Counted from the first letter of the stretch, positions 1 through 10,082 are shown. The stretch is 64,000 nucleotides of DNA from Sulfitobacter sp. 20_GPM-1509m (GCF_000620505.1 NZ_JIBC01000006.1:372001-436000); one strand, 5' to 3'. Numbers and translations: made by a program. The notes: generated by a model not told the origin, from the sequence alone.

Positions 1-205
1 CGCGTCCACGGGCCAGCAGGGTAATCATCGGCAGAACAAAGCCTGCGGTCTTGCCTGTGCCGGTCTGGGCAATGCCCAAAACGTCGCGGCCGTCCAGGGC
101 GGGGGGAATCGCACCGGCCTGAATGGGGGTCGGCGTTTCGTATCCTGCTTCCTCGATGGCTTTCAGCACTTTGGGATTCAGGTTGAGATCTGAGAATTTT
201 GTCAT
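1..205 (-). CDS. DEAD-box ATP-dependent RNA helicase, N-terminal fragment cut by window edge
   Basis: Only the first 68 codons are inside the window. The translation begins [17 protein letters not shown] and shows a Q motif (GYETPTPIQ, residues 21-29) followed by motif I (AQTGTGKT, residues 46-53), the ATP-binding loop of DEAD-box RNA helicases. Members of this family unwind RNA during ribosome assembly or mRNA decay in the cytoplasm. The ATG at 205 directly precedes the conserved N-terminus. The subtype (RhlE-like or other) cannot be decided without the missing C-terminal part. Confidence 0.9.
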   Translation of the reverse strand, partial: MTKFSDLNLNPKVLKAIEEAGYETPTPIQAGAIPPALDGRDVLGIAQTGTGKTAGFVLPMITLLARGR

Positions 206-334
206 GTATGTCCGAAGTTTGCGGACACTGACTTGGCCCGCGGCAGCTTTGAAATGTCGGCCCGCATGGCCCAAAGGCAGCCCAAAGGCCGCGACATTGC
301 TCTGCCCATACCAAAGCGCAGGGGCGGGGTCAAA

Positions 335-1270
335 TCATGTCGTGAAATCAGGGAAGTGGCGGGTCATTATTTCGTCAAGATTCAACGCATGCGTGCGTAA
401 AAGCCCCTGCGCGTCCAGCCGCGCGCGCAAATCGGGACTGTCTTCGGCCACTTCGCGGTAAAAGGCGCGCAGGCCCTCTTCGCCACTGTCGGCTTCGATG
501 AACCGGAACAGCTCGTGCAGGCTGAGCCCGCCCGCCTCGCGCGGCATGGCGGGGGCCAGTTCGGCGCGATACGATCCTTTTTCCAGCCGGTAGCGGTAGG
601 CGGCCAGCCAGTCGTCCCAGGTCTTTGCATGGCAATGGGCCAGGTCGACCTTTTGCAGCTCGACCTCGGCGGGGTTCATCACCTCACCCTGAAAGACGTT
701 GTGAATGCGCACGTCCAGTCCGTCCAGCCCCGTGCGCGCAAAAAGCTTGCCCGCCACGTGGGACAGGAACCCGCCTTTGATGTGGGGGCCATAGTTCGGG
801 TACAGGCGGTTGACGATCTGCACGCGGTCCGGCCCGTTGGGCACGAAGGCTTTGAAGTGATGACCTTCGCCTGCAAGTTGTTCCATCGGGCGCACGCGGG
901 CGGTCTGCACCGTGGCGGGCAGGGCGGCCAGCGCATCGGCGACCGGCGTGTCCGAGACAAGAAATTCGTCGGCGTCCATGTGGATCAGCCAATCAACCTC
1001 GGTACGGCGGGCATAGGCGTGGGTGGCATTGCGGCTTTGCCGGACCTGATGTTTCTCGGGCCGTTTGCCGCCCAGCTTTTGCCAGTGCTGCATGTCACAG
1101 CGGGTGACGCGAATTTTCGGATGTGCCTTGAGCGGTGCGAAGGCATCGCTGTCGGGATCGTCCAGATAGATATACAGCCGGTGTGCGCCGGCCTCGATGT
1201 GATAGGCGGCAAAGCGCAGGATGTCGCGCGCAGGCGCGAGGATGGTGGAGGACAGGCCCCAGGTGGTCAT
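335..1270 (-). CDS. glycosyltransferase family 2 protein (Glyco_tranf_2_4 type)
   Basis: A 311-residue protein resembling the bacterial Glyco_tranf_2_4 group of family-2 glycosyltransferases, which move sugars from nucleotide donors to surface glycans. The nucleotide-sugar/metal motif is visible as MDADEF at residues 98-103, preceded by the typical N-terminal stretch in which a residue pair such as HIEAG sits near position 24. It has no signal peptide or membrane segment, so it should act in the cytoplasm. Its ATG overlaps the stop of the upstream paralogue by 4 bases, so the two are probably translationally coupled. Donor and acceptor are unknown. Confidence 0.8.
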   Translation of the reverse strand: MTTWGLSSTILAPARDILRFAAYHIEAGAHRLYIYLDDPDSDAFAPLKAHPKIRVTRCDMQHWQKLGGKRPEKHQVRQSRNATHAYARRTEVDWLIHMDADEFLVSDTPVADALAALPATVQTARVRPMEQLAGEGHHFKAFVPNGPDRVQIVNRLYPNYGPHIKGGFLSHVAGKLFARTGLDGLDVRIHNVFQGEVMNPAEVELQKVDLAHCHAKTWDDWLAAYRYRLEKGSYRAELAPAMPREAGGLSLHELFRFIEADSGEEGLRAFYREVAEDSPDLRARLDAQGLLRTHALNLDEIMTRHFPDFTT

Positions 1271-2277
1271 GCGGTCAACCCCGGCGCAGGAAAGACCCGC
1301 GCGACCTTTTCATCCAGATCCAGTGATGCCGTGACCAGCATGTCATGTTTGCGCAGCAGGCCCACCCGTTCGGGTGTGGCGGTGCACATCTCGTCGTAGA
1401 AACGGCGCAGGCCGGTGTCGCCTTCTTCTTCAATCAAGACTTGAAGAACGTCGTTTAGTATCATGTTTCCGTTTGTTTTCTTCCGGTATGATCCGTGGGT
1501 CATGCGAAAGTCGAAATGGCGTTGAAAGGTGTCCCAATCGGGGGCATGGGCGTGACCGACATGCACCGTGTCCAGCACAGCGCCATTGGACACTTTGAAC
1601 CCTGCCTGCATCATCGCGTGGATGCCCAACCGGATGCGGCGAAAGCCGGTGCGCACGATGTTCTTGCCGCCGGTGTAACTGATGAACCCCTCGGGCACAT
1701 AGGCGCCGAAGGTGGGGTAAATCTCGATCAGGTCAGCGGTCTTGCGTTTCGCCGCCTTGCGGGTGCGTTTGAAATAGGCGGGGCCGCTCCACGGATCGTC
1801 CGAGGCCATCAGCTCCACGGGCTGCATCCGGGCAAAGGCCATGTCTGCGGGCACTGCGGCAAGGTGTTGCGCAAGCGGTTGATCCGTCAGGATATATTCA
1901 TCCACGTCGATATGCGCCAGCCAGTCCAGATCTGACGCCTTGTAGGCCTGTGTGGCATTGGACGCCTGCCGCAGCTGGTGGCTTTCTCGGGCCTTGTCCG
2001 GCTTGTCTGCCCAAAAGGCATCGTCGCACTGGTGAAAGCGCACCCTGGGGTGGGCCAGTTGTTGCGCAATCTCTGCGTCGGGCACATCCAGAAAGATGTC
2101 CATCTGTGCGGCACCCGCCTCCAGATGATAGGCGATAAAGCGGGCGATCTGGTGAACCGGAGCCTTGATCGTCGACACCGTGCCCCAGCGCAGCGCGGTG
2201 GGGTCAGTGACGATGTCCTTGGCGATCAGCGTCGTCTTGGCGCGCTCGGGCGCCTTGTCCGGCTTGCCCCAACGCAT
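1267..2277 (-). CDS. glycosyltransferase family 2 protein (Glyco_tranf_2_4 type)
   Basis: A 336-residue paralogue of the next gene downstream, with the DxD-like motif IDVDEY at residues 123-128 and the shared block HLEAGA near residue 51. I chose the ATG at 2277, 5 bases after the prfC stop. The open frame continues upstream, but that part only shadows the prfC C-terminus. The relationship to the downstream gene is visible in matching blocks (residue pattern RQxxNATxAY, then the acidic motif). The function is inferred to be sugar transfer; the specific product is unknown. Three further proteins of this type lie at 32.7-38.6 kb. Confidence 0.78.
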   Translation of the reverse strand: MRWGKPDKAPERAKTTLIAKDIVTDPTALRWGTVSTIKAPVHQIARFIAYHLEAGAAQMDIFLDVPDAEIAQQLAHPRVRFHQCDDAFWADKPDKARESHQLRQASNATQAYKASDLDWLAHIDVDEYILTDQPLAQHLAAVPADMAFARMQPVELMASDDPWSGPAYFKRTRKAAKRKTADLIEIYPTFGAYVPEGFISYTGGKNIVRTGFRRIRLGIHAMMQAGFKVSNGAVLDTVHVGHAHAPDWDTFQRHFDFRMTHGSYRKKTNGNMILNDVLQVLIEEEGDTGLRRFYDEMCTATPERVGLLRKHDMLVTASLDLDEKVARVFPAPGLTA

Positions 2278-2282
2278 CGCGT

Positions 2283-3890
<1,608 letters not shown>

Positions 3891-3946
3891 GTTGCGGCGT
3901 ATATTCTGCAGGTGCGTGCTGCGCAAGGATGCTTAGGGTCCTGACC

Positions 3947-4966
3947 CTAACGTGTGCTGGCTTTGCGCAGCAGTTCGGCGGCATCGGGACGGTTCAGCAG
4001 GGTTTCCTGCACGTCCAGCCCCGAAAGCCCCGCATTGCCGTGGTCGGTGGTGCCATTTCCCGTCAGCTGCGCGGTCACCTCGTCGGGCATGGTCGCGCGG
4101 GTGCGGGTGTCGACCAGCGTCGATTCCGCGGCGATTCCTTCGGCATAGATGATCTGATGCGCGTCAAAGAGCAGCTGGAAATAATCGACAAAGCCGCCGT
4201 CCTGCCGGATCACGGTGTCGCCGTTGACCAGATGACGCGCCTTGACCAACAGTTCGGACCGGCCTGCGCCCAATTGGTCCGAGCGTTGATAGATGAACAG
4301 GCGGTGGTCCGGGCTGACCACCAGATCGTTGAAATTGTTCAGCGCCCCCGCACGGATGCAGATCGGGGCGAAATCCCCCACCGCGCGCACGGTCGACTGA
4401 CCGATCCAGCGCACTTTCTGCGGGCCGTCATCGCGGGTCAGCACCCGGTCGCCCACGGACAGATCCTCGATCGGGACCTGCGCGCCCGACGCCAGCGTGA
4501 TGTGGGTGCCACGGGTAAAGCGGGCACAGGCGACTTCGGCGAATTTCTCGGCCGCCTTGGTGGTGTCTATACCGACCAGCGCATAGTCCGTGCGCGGGGT
4601 CAGGCTGGCCAGGGGCAGCAGGTAAATCTGCGCGACATTGCCGGTGCCGTCGGTTTCCACCACCACGATGGAGTCGGTGGTCTGCCCGTCGGGCGACATC
4701 AAGGTCAGCGCGCAATCCAGATGCAGGGCCGCACCCGGAACACCTGTGGGGCTTTCGGCGGCAATCTCGAACCCGTCCTCCAGAACCTGAATCGCCAGCT
4801 GCACAGGCCGCGCCTGCGGGCTGAGCGCATAGGTATCGTCCAGCTCAAGCTCGTCCGCAAAGGACAGCGCATCGCCCATGTTCGCGCCGTCCGTCGCTGT
4901 GAAACTCTCGGCGGGATAGACGGGCACAGAATGGGCCGGTGCCTGTGGGAGGTTCGGTTTGCGCAT
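3947..4966 (-). CDS. Hint domain-containing protein (Hint_2 type)
   Basis: A 339-residue protein whose C-terminal half is a Hedgehog/intein (Hint) fold of the Hint_2 kind common in Rhodobacterales. The domain starts at the would-be nucleophile Cys147 (ACARFTRGTHI), continues with the pattern IEDLSVGDRVLT and has the second conserved block VSPDHRLF at 217-224. Residues 1-145 are a beta-rich region with no recognisable family. Hint domains catalyse N-S acyl shift and self-cleavage, but the biological role of the Hint_2 group is not established. No classical signal peptide is seen. It is related to the protein at 12702-13730. Confidence 0.8.
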   Translation of the reverse strand: MRKPNLPQAPAHSVPVYPAESFTATDGANMGDALSFADELELDDTYALSPQARPVQLAIQVLEDGFEIAAESPTGVPGAALHLDCALTLMSPDGQTTDSIVVVETDGTGNVAQIYLLPLASLTPRTDYALVGIDTTKAAEKFAEVACARFTRGTHITLASGAQVPIEDLSVGDRVLTRDDGPQKVRWIGQSTVRAVGDFAPICIRAGALNNFNDLVVSPDHRLFIYQRSDQLGAGRSELLVKARHLVNGDTVIRQDGGFVDYFQLLFDAHQIIYAEGIAAESTLVDTRTRATMPDEVTAQLTGNGTTDHGNAGLSGLDVQETLLNRPDAAELLRKASTR

Positions 4967-5118
4967 GGGGAATCGGTGTGCTCGGATCAGGAATTTCGTG
5001 GAGTGTTCAAGGCACTACAGTAGGAATGTGGCAACAGCGGGTCAACGGGCAGGTGTTTTTCTGGTATCCCATCCGCGCATGGTGCTAGGCATGGCGCAAC
5101 CGATGACAGGAGGATCAC

Positions 5119-5898
5119 ATGGATTTGGGAATATCTGGTAAACGCGCGCTTGTTTGCGCATCGTCCAAAGGTCTGGGGCGCGGCTGTGCCGAGGCGCTGG
5201 CCGAAGCTGGCGTGAACCTTGTGCTGAACGCACGTGGCGCCGAGGCGCTGGAGGAAACCGCGACGGCGATCCGTGACGCATATGGCGTCGACGTGGTGAC
5301 CGTGGCCGCCGACATCAGCACCATTGAAGGGCAGACCAAGGTTCTGGAAGCCGCAGGGCAGATCGACATTCTGGTCAACAACGCAGGCGGCCCGCCCCCC
5401 GGCATGTGGTCCGACTGGGACCGCGATGATTTCATCAAGGCGCTGGACGCCAACATGCTGGCTCCGATTGCGATGATGAAGGCGCTGATGCCTGCCATGA
5501 TGGAGCGCGGCTGGGGCCGTGTGGTCAACATCACCTCGCAGTCCGTCAAGGCGCCGATTGCACAGCTGGGCCTGTCGAACTCGGCACGCACCGGTCTGAC
5601 CGGATACGTGGCCGGCACCGCGCGTCAGGTCGCGTCCAAGGGTGTGACCATCAACAACCTGCTGCCCGGCATTCACGATACCGACCGCGCGGTCGCGCTG
5701 GATGGTGGCGTGGTCAAGGCCAAGGGGATTTCGATGGACGAGGCGCGGGCCGCACGGGCCGCGACGATTCCCGCAGGGCGATACGGCACGCGGCAGGAAT
5801 TCGGTCAGGCCTGCGCGTTTCTGTGCTCGGTCCATGCGGGCTTTATCGTCGGGCAGAACCTGTTGCTGGATGGCGGTGCCACCAACGCCACGATCTAG
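5119..5898 (+). CDS. SDR family oxidoreductase, atypical BKR-like subgroup
   Basis: A 259-residue Rossmann-fold protein of the short-chain dehydrogenase/reductase superfamily. The dinucleotide loop is a variant, ASSKGLG (14-20), and NNAG is intact at 87-90. Where the catalytic Tyr-x-x-x-Lys should be, the sequence reads SNSAR (153-157), so both catalytic residues are replaced. This matches the known BKR-like SDR subgroup that lacks the classical tetrad. A strong ribosome site (AGGAGGA, 5108-5114) precedes the ATG. The next gene starts 11 bases downstream. The substrate is unknown, and it may not be a normal dehydrogenase. Confidence 0.88.
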   Translation: MDLGISGKRALVCASSKGLGRGCAEALAEAGVNLVLNARGAEALEETATAIRDAYGVDVVTVAADISTIEGQTKVLEAAGQIDILVNNAGGPPPGMWSDWDRDDFIKALDANMLAPIAMMKALMPAMMERGWGRVVNITSQSVKAPIAQLGLSNSARTGLTGYVAGTARQVASKGVTINNLLPGIHDTDRAVALDGGVVKAKGISMDEARAARAATIPAGRYGTRQEFGQACAFLCSVHAGFIVGQNLLLDGGATNATI

Positions 5899-5909
5899 GG
5901 AGCCGGTCG

Positions 5910-7025
5910 GTGGCGCAGGGGTTTTCGCTGAAGGATCAGCTGTTTAATGCGACTTCCCTGGGGCAGCTGGGGGCAGAATATGCCGCCGGCCTGCCGGGGC
6001 TGGACGGGGAGGACTTTGCGCGCAAGGCCCTCTCCGGCGTGCCCGACCGCAGCCTTATGGAATGTCTCGAATGGTTTGCGGATTGTATCACCCCGCATCT
6101 GTCGGATGATTTTCCCGAGATGGCGGACCAGCTTGAGGCGATGATGCCACCGCCGCTGGACCCTGCGCTGCGCGACGACGACTTTGGCCGCTTCATCCAC
6201 GCGGTGCCGGGGATATTGGCCGTGCGCCACGGGCTGGAGCATTACCGCGATCGTGCGCTGGATCTGATCCATGCGGCAACACGGCGGTTTTCGATGGAAT
6301 TCTCCATTCGCCATTTCCTGAACCGCTGGCCGGATGAAACTTTGGCGCGGATGGCGGTCTGGGCGCAGGATGACAATTACCACGTGCGGCGGCTGGTCAG
6401 CGAAGGCACGCGGCCCAAGTTGCCGTGGGGCCGGGCGATTGGCCTGACCCCTGCGCAGACCCTGCCGCTGTTGGACCGGCTGCACGCCGATCCCACGCGG
6501 TTCGTGACGCGGTCTGTGGCCAACCATCTGAACGATATATCCAAAACCGACGCGGATGCCGTGCTGGGCCGGTTGCAGGACTGGCAGGGGGCGGGTGCGC
6601 AGGACCCGGCAGAGCTGGCTTGGATGGCCCGCCACGCCCTGCGCACACGGATCAAGGCCGGGCACCCCGGCGCGATGGCGCATCTGGGATACGCCGCCGG
6701 GGCCGAGGTGGATGTACAGGTGCGGCTGGAGGCCGAAACGGTGACCATCGGCGACCGTCTGCGGTTTGATGTGACCTTGCAGGCACCGGCGGCGTTGCCG
6801 GTGCTGGTTGATTACCGCATCCGCTTTGCCGGACCCGTGCGGGACCGTGAAAAAGTGTTCAAGCTGAAGGCGGGCAAGGTGCAGGCGGGGCACCCGCTGG
6901 TGATGTCCAAGGCGCATCTGATGAAGGGCGATGCCACCACCTTTGCCCTGTATCCCGGCGCGCATGAGTTGATTGTGCAGGTCAACGGCGTGGACCGCGG
7001 GCGGGTTGGGTTTGTGTTGATCTGA
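5910..7025 (+). CDS. DNA alkylation repair-like HEAT-repeat protein (AlkC/AlkD-like)
   Basis: A 371-residue protein starting at GTG 5910, eight bases behind AGGGAG. Residues from about 1 to 265 are alpha-helical with a HEAT-like layout, and the block DDNYHVRRLVSEGTRP followed by VTRSVANHLNDISK is typical of the AlkC/AlkD DNA glycosylase relatives (COG4335 type), which remove alkylated bases. The last 100 residues form a separate beta-rich domain (DVQVRLEAETVTIGDRLRF) that looks Ig-like. It follows the SDR gene closely, so the pair may be cotranscribed. Activity is inferred from family resemblance only. Confidence 0.72.
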   Translation: MAQGFSLKDQLFNATSLGQLGAEYAAGLPGLDGEDFARKALSGVPDRSLMECLEWFADCITPHLSDDFPEMADQLEAMMPPPLDPALRDDDFGRFIHAVPGILAVRHGLEHYRDRALDLIHAATRRFSMEFSIRHFLNRWPDETLARMAVWAQDDNYHVRRLVSEGTRPKLPWGRAIGLTPAQTLPLLDRLHADPTRFVTRSVANHLNDISKTDADAVLGRLQDWQGAGAQDPAELAWMARHALRTRIKAGHPGAMAHLGYAAGAEVDVQVRLEAETVTIGDRLRFDVTLQAPAALPVLVDYRIRFAGPVRDREKVFKLKAGKVQAGHPLVMSKAHLMKGDATTFALYPGAHELIVQVNGVDRGRVGFVLI

Positions 7026-7053
7026 TTGCCGCTGGCGCGATTGTCTTTGTTCA

Positions 7054-7112
7054 GGGGGCTCTGCCCCCGGCGCTGCGCGCCGCCCCCGGAGTTTATCTGG
7101 CAAGATGAAGGG
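7054..7112 (+). repeat. GC-rich palindromic intergenic element, copy 1
   Basis: The gap after the AlkC-like gene holds a short inverted repeat (GGGGGCTCTGCCCCC), a GCGCTGCGCGC palindrome and a tail CCCCCGGAGTTTATCTGG then CAAGATGAAG. Near-identical versions occur at 8991, 22641, 30581 and (reversed) 39675. It sits directly after a stop codon and could act as a transcription terminator or mRNA 3' stabiliser. The element type is familiar from Rhodobacteraceae intergenic regions. Confidence 0.7.
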
Positions 7113-7199
7113 AGGGCGAGGGCCTTCGTGCTGCTTGCGGGGGCGGCCCCGTCCTGATAGCCCAAGCCCGACCGAATTTATCAGACTTGGAGAGAGCCT

Positions 7200-8288
7200 T
7201 TGGCCGAGGTGCCCAGACTGGAGATCCGCAACCTGCGGCGCAGCTTTGACGGCCGGGCCGTGGTGGACGGCGTGTCGCTGAGCATCATGCCGGGGCAGGT
7301 CACCTGCCTGCTGGGCCCGTCGGGCTGTGGCAAGTCCACGACCCTGCGCATGATCGCTGGCGTCGAGATGCAGGACAGCGGCGAGATTTACGTCGATGGC
7401 ACGCTGATCAGCGACGCGGTGACCCGCGTGCCACCCGAACGGCGCGAGATCGGTCTGATGTTTCAGGATTTTGCCCTGTTTCCGCACCTGAGCGTCGAGG
7501 GCAACGTGGCCTACGGGCTGCGGGGCAGCCGCGCCGAGAAACGCGCGCGGGTCGAGGAGATGCTAGGCCGTGTGCACATGCAGCGGTTCATTGACATGTA
7601 TCCGCACCAGCTGTCTGGCGGCGAGCAGCAGCGGGTGGCGCTGGCGCGTGCGCTGGCACCGCAGCCGCGCATCATGCTGATGGACGAGCCGTTCTCGGGG
7701 CTGGACAACCGACTGCGCGACGGCATCCGCGACGAGACGCTGAGCATCCTCAAGGAAGAGGACACGGGCGTTCTGTTGGTCACACACGAGCCGGACGAGG
7801 CGATGCGCATGGCCGACGAGATCGCGCTGATGCGGGACGGGAAAATCGTGCAGCAGGGCGCGCCCTATAACGTCTATACGCGGCCCCTGGACCGCGCCTC
7901 GGTGGCATTCTTCTCGGATGCGAACGTGCGCCGGTCCACCGTGCAGGGGGCGCTGGCGATGACGCCGTTCGGGCGGTTCCTGGCCCCCGGCATCGCCGAT
8001 GGCACCGAGGTCGACATCGTGTTCCGCCCGCAGCATGTGCGGATTGATTTTGACCGTGCGGGCGTGGGGCCGGTGCCGACAGCCGTCGAGGGCACGGCAG
8101 CACGGGCGGTGGTGGAGCGCGCGCGCTTCATGGGCAACGAAAGCCTTGTGGAATTCCGGCTGGACCATGACGGGACGGTGATGAAATCCACCGTGCCGGG
8201 GGTGTTCCTGCCGCAGCCGGGCACGGTGATGTGGCTGCGTGTGCGGCGCGACAAGTGTTTTGTCTTTCCAGCGGGGGCGATTGCGTGA
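7200..8288 (+). CDS. ABC transporter ATP-binding protein (FbpC/PotA-like) with TOBE domain
   Basis: A 362-residue ATPase subunit. Walker A is GPSGCGKST (39-47), the signature LSGGEQQRV lies at 138-146 and Walker B IMLMDEP at 158-164. The C-terminal third carries a TOBE-like region (VFRPQHVRIDFD), as in iron(III), polyamine or sulfate importers. The start is TTG at 7200 with GGAGAG at 7189-7194. No permease or binding-protein gene is adjacent. Instead the stop overlaps the GTG of a Lin0512 gene by 4 bases, so the ATPase is coupled to two Lin0512 proteins. Substrate is unknown. Confidence 0.9.
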   Translation: MAEVPRLEIRNLRRSFDGRAVVDGVSLSIMPGQVTCLLGPSGCGKSTTLRMIAGVEMQDSGEIYVDGTLISDAVTRVPPERREIGLMFQDFALFPHLSVEGNVAYGLRGSRAEKRARVEEMLGRVHMQRFIDMYPHQLSGGEQQRVALARALAPQPRIMLMDEPFSGLDNRLRDGIRDETLSILKEEDTGVLLVTHEPDEAMRMADEIALMRDGKIVQQGAPYNVYTRPLDRASVAFFSDANVRRSTVQGALAMTPFGRFLAPGIADGTEVDIVFRPQHVRIDFDRAGVGPVPTAVEGTAARAVVERARFMGNESLVEFRLDHDGTVMKSTVPGVFLPQPGTVMWLRVRRDKCFVFPAGAIA

Positions 8289-8638
8289 GCGGACCTTTGA
8301 TCATCGAGTTCGGGCTGGGGACATCCCTGCGCCGCGCCGATTATACCGATGCGGCGGCCAAGGCGGTGCGCCATGCGCTGTGGCGCAATTCGATCAACCT
8401 GGCGGAACTGTTCGGCTTTCCCAAGGAGGCGATGCAGATCGCCGTGCGGGTCGCGGTGCAGCAGCCGGACCAGGTGGATGTCGACGTGCTGCGGGCGATC
8501 TTTCCCTATGGCCAGGCGCAGATCGAGGTGGTGCACGGCGGCCTGGATGTGCCGCGCCCCGAAGGTGTGGGCAACCCTACGGTGATGGCGCAGGCGGCGC
8601 TGACCGTGTCCTTTGATATGGAGCGGGCACATGGCTGA
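8285..8638 (+). CDS. Lin0512 family protein, first of a tandem pair
   Basis: A 117-residue protein starting at GTG 8285, overlapping the ABC ATPase stop by 4 bases. It has the Lin0512 family pattern: an N-terminal strand IIEFGLGTSLRRADYT, a central QIAVRVAVQQPDQVDVD block and a C-terminal VVHGGLDVPRP. The family (TIGR02058) is conserved in many bacteria but has no assigned biochemical function. It is paralogous to the next gene, with which it overlaps by 8 bases, suggesting a heteromer. No signal peptide or membrane segment is present. Confidence 0.8.
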   Translation: MSGPLIIEFGLGTSLRRADYTDAAAKAVRHALWRNSINLAELFGFPKEAMQIAVRVAVQQPDQVDVDVLRAIFPYGQAQIEVVHGGLDVPRPEGVGNPTVMAQAALTVSFDMERAHG

Positions 8639-8987
8639 GCAGCGGGTGATCATCGAGATGGGGCAGGGCAACGACCTGCACGGGCGCGATTACACCAAGG
8701 CGGCGCGTCGTGCCATCGAGGACGCGTTTCGCGGCTCGTCGCTGCCGTTGTTCGGCACGCTGGGGCTGGAGGCGTCGGATATGCGGGTGCAGGTGACGGT
8801 CGGCGTGCAGCAGCCTGACGCGGTGGATGTGGACGCGCTGGTCGCGGTGCTGCCGCGCGGTCGGGCCGAGGTTCGGGCCGTGTTCGGCGGCATGGATGTG
8901 CCGTCGGGGGATGAGGTGATTGTGGTGGCCACGGCGGCGGTCGAGGCGTTTTTACCTGCGCAGACCGGGTGGCGGTTAAGGCGGTGA
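8631..8987 (+). CDS. Lin0512 family protein, second of a tandem pair
   Basis: A 118-residue paralogue of the preceding gene. The shared pattern is VIIEMGQGNDLHGRDYTKAA, then VQVTVGVQQPDAVDVDAL, then VFGGMDVPSGD. It retains the MGxGxDLxGxDYTKAA form that is closer to the family consensus than its partner. The ATG at 8631 lies 8 bases inside the upstream gene. The function is unknown. Being coupled to an ABC ATPase suggests a role in the same process, possibly as a small accessory or ligand-binding subunit, but that is inference. Confidence 0.82.
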   Translation: MAEQRVIIEMGQGNDLHGRDYTKAARRAIEDAFRGSSLPLFGTLGLEASDMRVQVTVGVQQPDAVDVDALVAVLPRGRAEVRAVFGGMDVPSGDEVIVVATAAVEAFLPAQTGWRLRR

Positions 8988-8990
8988 TTT

Positions 8991-9041
8991 GGGGGGCTTT
9001 GCCCCCGACGCTGCGCGTCTCCCCCAGGATATTTTTAGCCA
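8991..9041 (+). repeat. GC-rich palindromic intergenic element, copy 2
   Basis: This copy lies between the convergent Lin0512 and WYL regulator genes. It contains GGGGGGCTTTGCCCCC, then GACGCTGCGCGTC, and the variant tail CCCCCAGGATATTTTTAGCC. Its position between two convergent 3' ends fits a bidirectional terminator. Confidence 0.68.
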
Positions 9042-9051
9042 AAAGAACGGG

Positions 9052-9693
9052 TTAGGGGCTATCGTCTAGGAACAGCTCGGGCAGGGCTTCGGATGTGTCG
9101 ATCAGGTCCAGGCGGAATTCGCGCATGGCCGCGCGCAGTTCACACCATGCGGTCAGGGTCCAGACCGGGCCGAGGCTGCTCAGCGCGAGCGGGCGGATGG
9201 TGCGCGTGGTGATGCGGTCGCCGCGCGAATGGTAGGTGATGCGCAGTTTTTGGCGGGCGCGGATGGCGGCGCGGATGCGCGGGATGTGCGAGGCACCGCG
9301 GGCGGCATCGGCAAAGGGTGGTTTTTCCAGTTTCCACGCGTCGGCAGGCGCAATCGACGTCTCGGGCAGCAGGGCGTCGATGCGGTCGGCCAGCGCGGTC
9401 GCGGCCTGTGACAGATCGGGGTCGGCGGACTGGCCCAGGATGGCAAGGCCGAGGCTGAGCGCCTCGAGCTCGGCCGGGGCCAGGTCGAGCGGGGGCAGGC
9501 GGATCTGGTCGCTCAGGTGGTAGCCGGTGCCACGTGTGCCCTGCACCGGAACGCCTGCGGCCTGAAGGCTTTGGATGTCACGATAAAGCGTGCGTTGCGA
9601 CACGCCCAACTGCCGCGCCAGATCGGCGGCGCGGTGGGTGGAACCGCTGCGCAAGGCGTCGATCAGGGCATGAAGACGGTTTTGACGGGCCAT
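9052..9693 (-). CDS. YafY/DeoR-like transcriptional regulator with WYL-type C-terminal region
   Basis: A 213-residue regulator. An N-terminal helix-turn-helix (about residues 19-42, ADLARQLGVSQRTLYRDIQSL) is followed by a wing (GTRGTGYHL) and a C-terminal WYL-like ligand domain (LRITYHSRGD, then IRPLALSSLGPVWTLTAWCEL). Such proteins usually bind nucleic-acid-derived or small-molecule signals. I chose the ATG at 9693 because MARQNRLHALIDAL is the normal family start. It is divergent from tatA across a 170-base gap, but control of tat is not implied by the sequence. Confidence 0.87.
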   Translation of the reverse strand: MARQNRLHALIDALRSGSTHRAADLARQLGVSQRTLYRDIQSLQAAGVPVQGTRGTGYHLSDQIRLPPLDLAPAELEALSLGLAILGQSADPDLSQAATALADRIDALLPETSIAPADAWKLEKPPFADAARGASHIPRIRAAIRARQKLRITYHSRGDRITTRTIRPLALSSLGPVWTLTAWCELRAAMREFRLDLIDTSEALPELFLDDSP

Positions 9694-9863
9694 AACTGCC
9701 AAATAGATGTCAGTAGTGAGAAAGACCAGATTTTTCTGCCGGAATCTGCGCAGCACACCGGTCCCGTCAGGGCTTTGCCGCTTTTACCGGCGGGCGCGGT
9801 TGCATAGACAAAAGCCGATAGACAGAAAACGTGCCGCGGGGCGCGTACAGCGGGAGAATTGAA

Positions 9864-10079
9864 ATGCTGAACAATATTGGACCGATGGGTCTGCTCTTGA
9901 TTGCGGTTGTGGTGCTGGTGCTGTTCGGGCGCGGCAAGATTTCCAGCCTGATGGGCGAAGTCGGCAAGGGCATCACCAGCTTCAAAAAGGGCGTCAGCGA
10001 AGGCCAGAATTCTCTGGACGATGACGACTACAAGCAAGCCAAGGACGTGACGCCCGAGACCGAAAAAGACAAGGTCTGA
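9864..10079 (+). CDS. tatA: Sec-independent protein translocase subunit TatA
   Basis: A 71-residue membrane protein of the twin-arginine translocase, which exports folded proteins across the inner membrane. It has one N-terminal membrane helix ([15 protein letters not shown]) followed by the [17 protein letters not shown] amphipathic helix and an acidic tail. The ATG at 9864 has GGGAGAA six bases upstream. It starts a tight tatA-tatB-tatC-DUF815 operon with a gap of 3 bases to tatB. Confidence 0.96.
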   Translation: MLNNIGPMGLLLIAVVVLVLFGRGKISSLMGEVGKGITSFKKGVSEGQNSLDDDDYKQAKDVTPETEKDKV

Positions 10080-10082
10080 TCC

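Noticed and set aside
5895-7487. Long open frame of 530 codons on the minus strand opposite the AlkC-like gene
   Set aside because: It is the GC-driven antisense shadow of the real plus-strand gene; its composition is Arg/His/Gln-rich with no domain.
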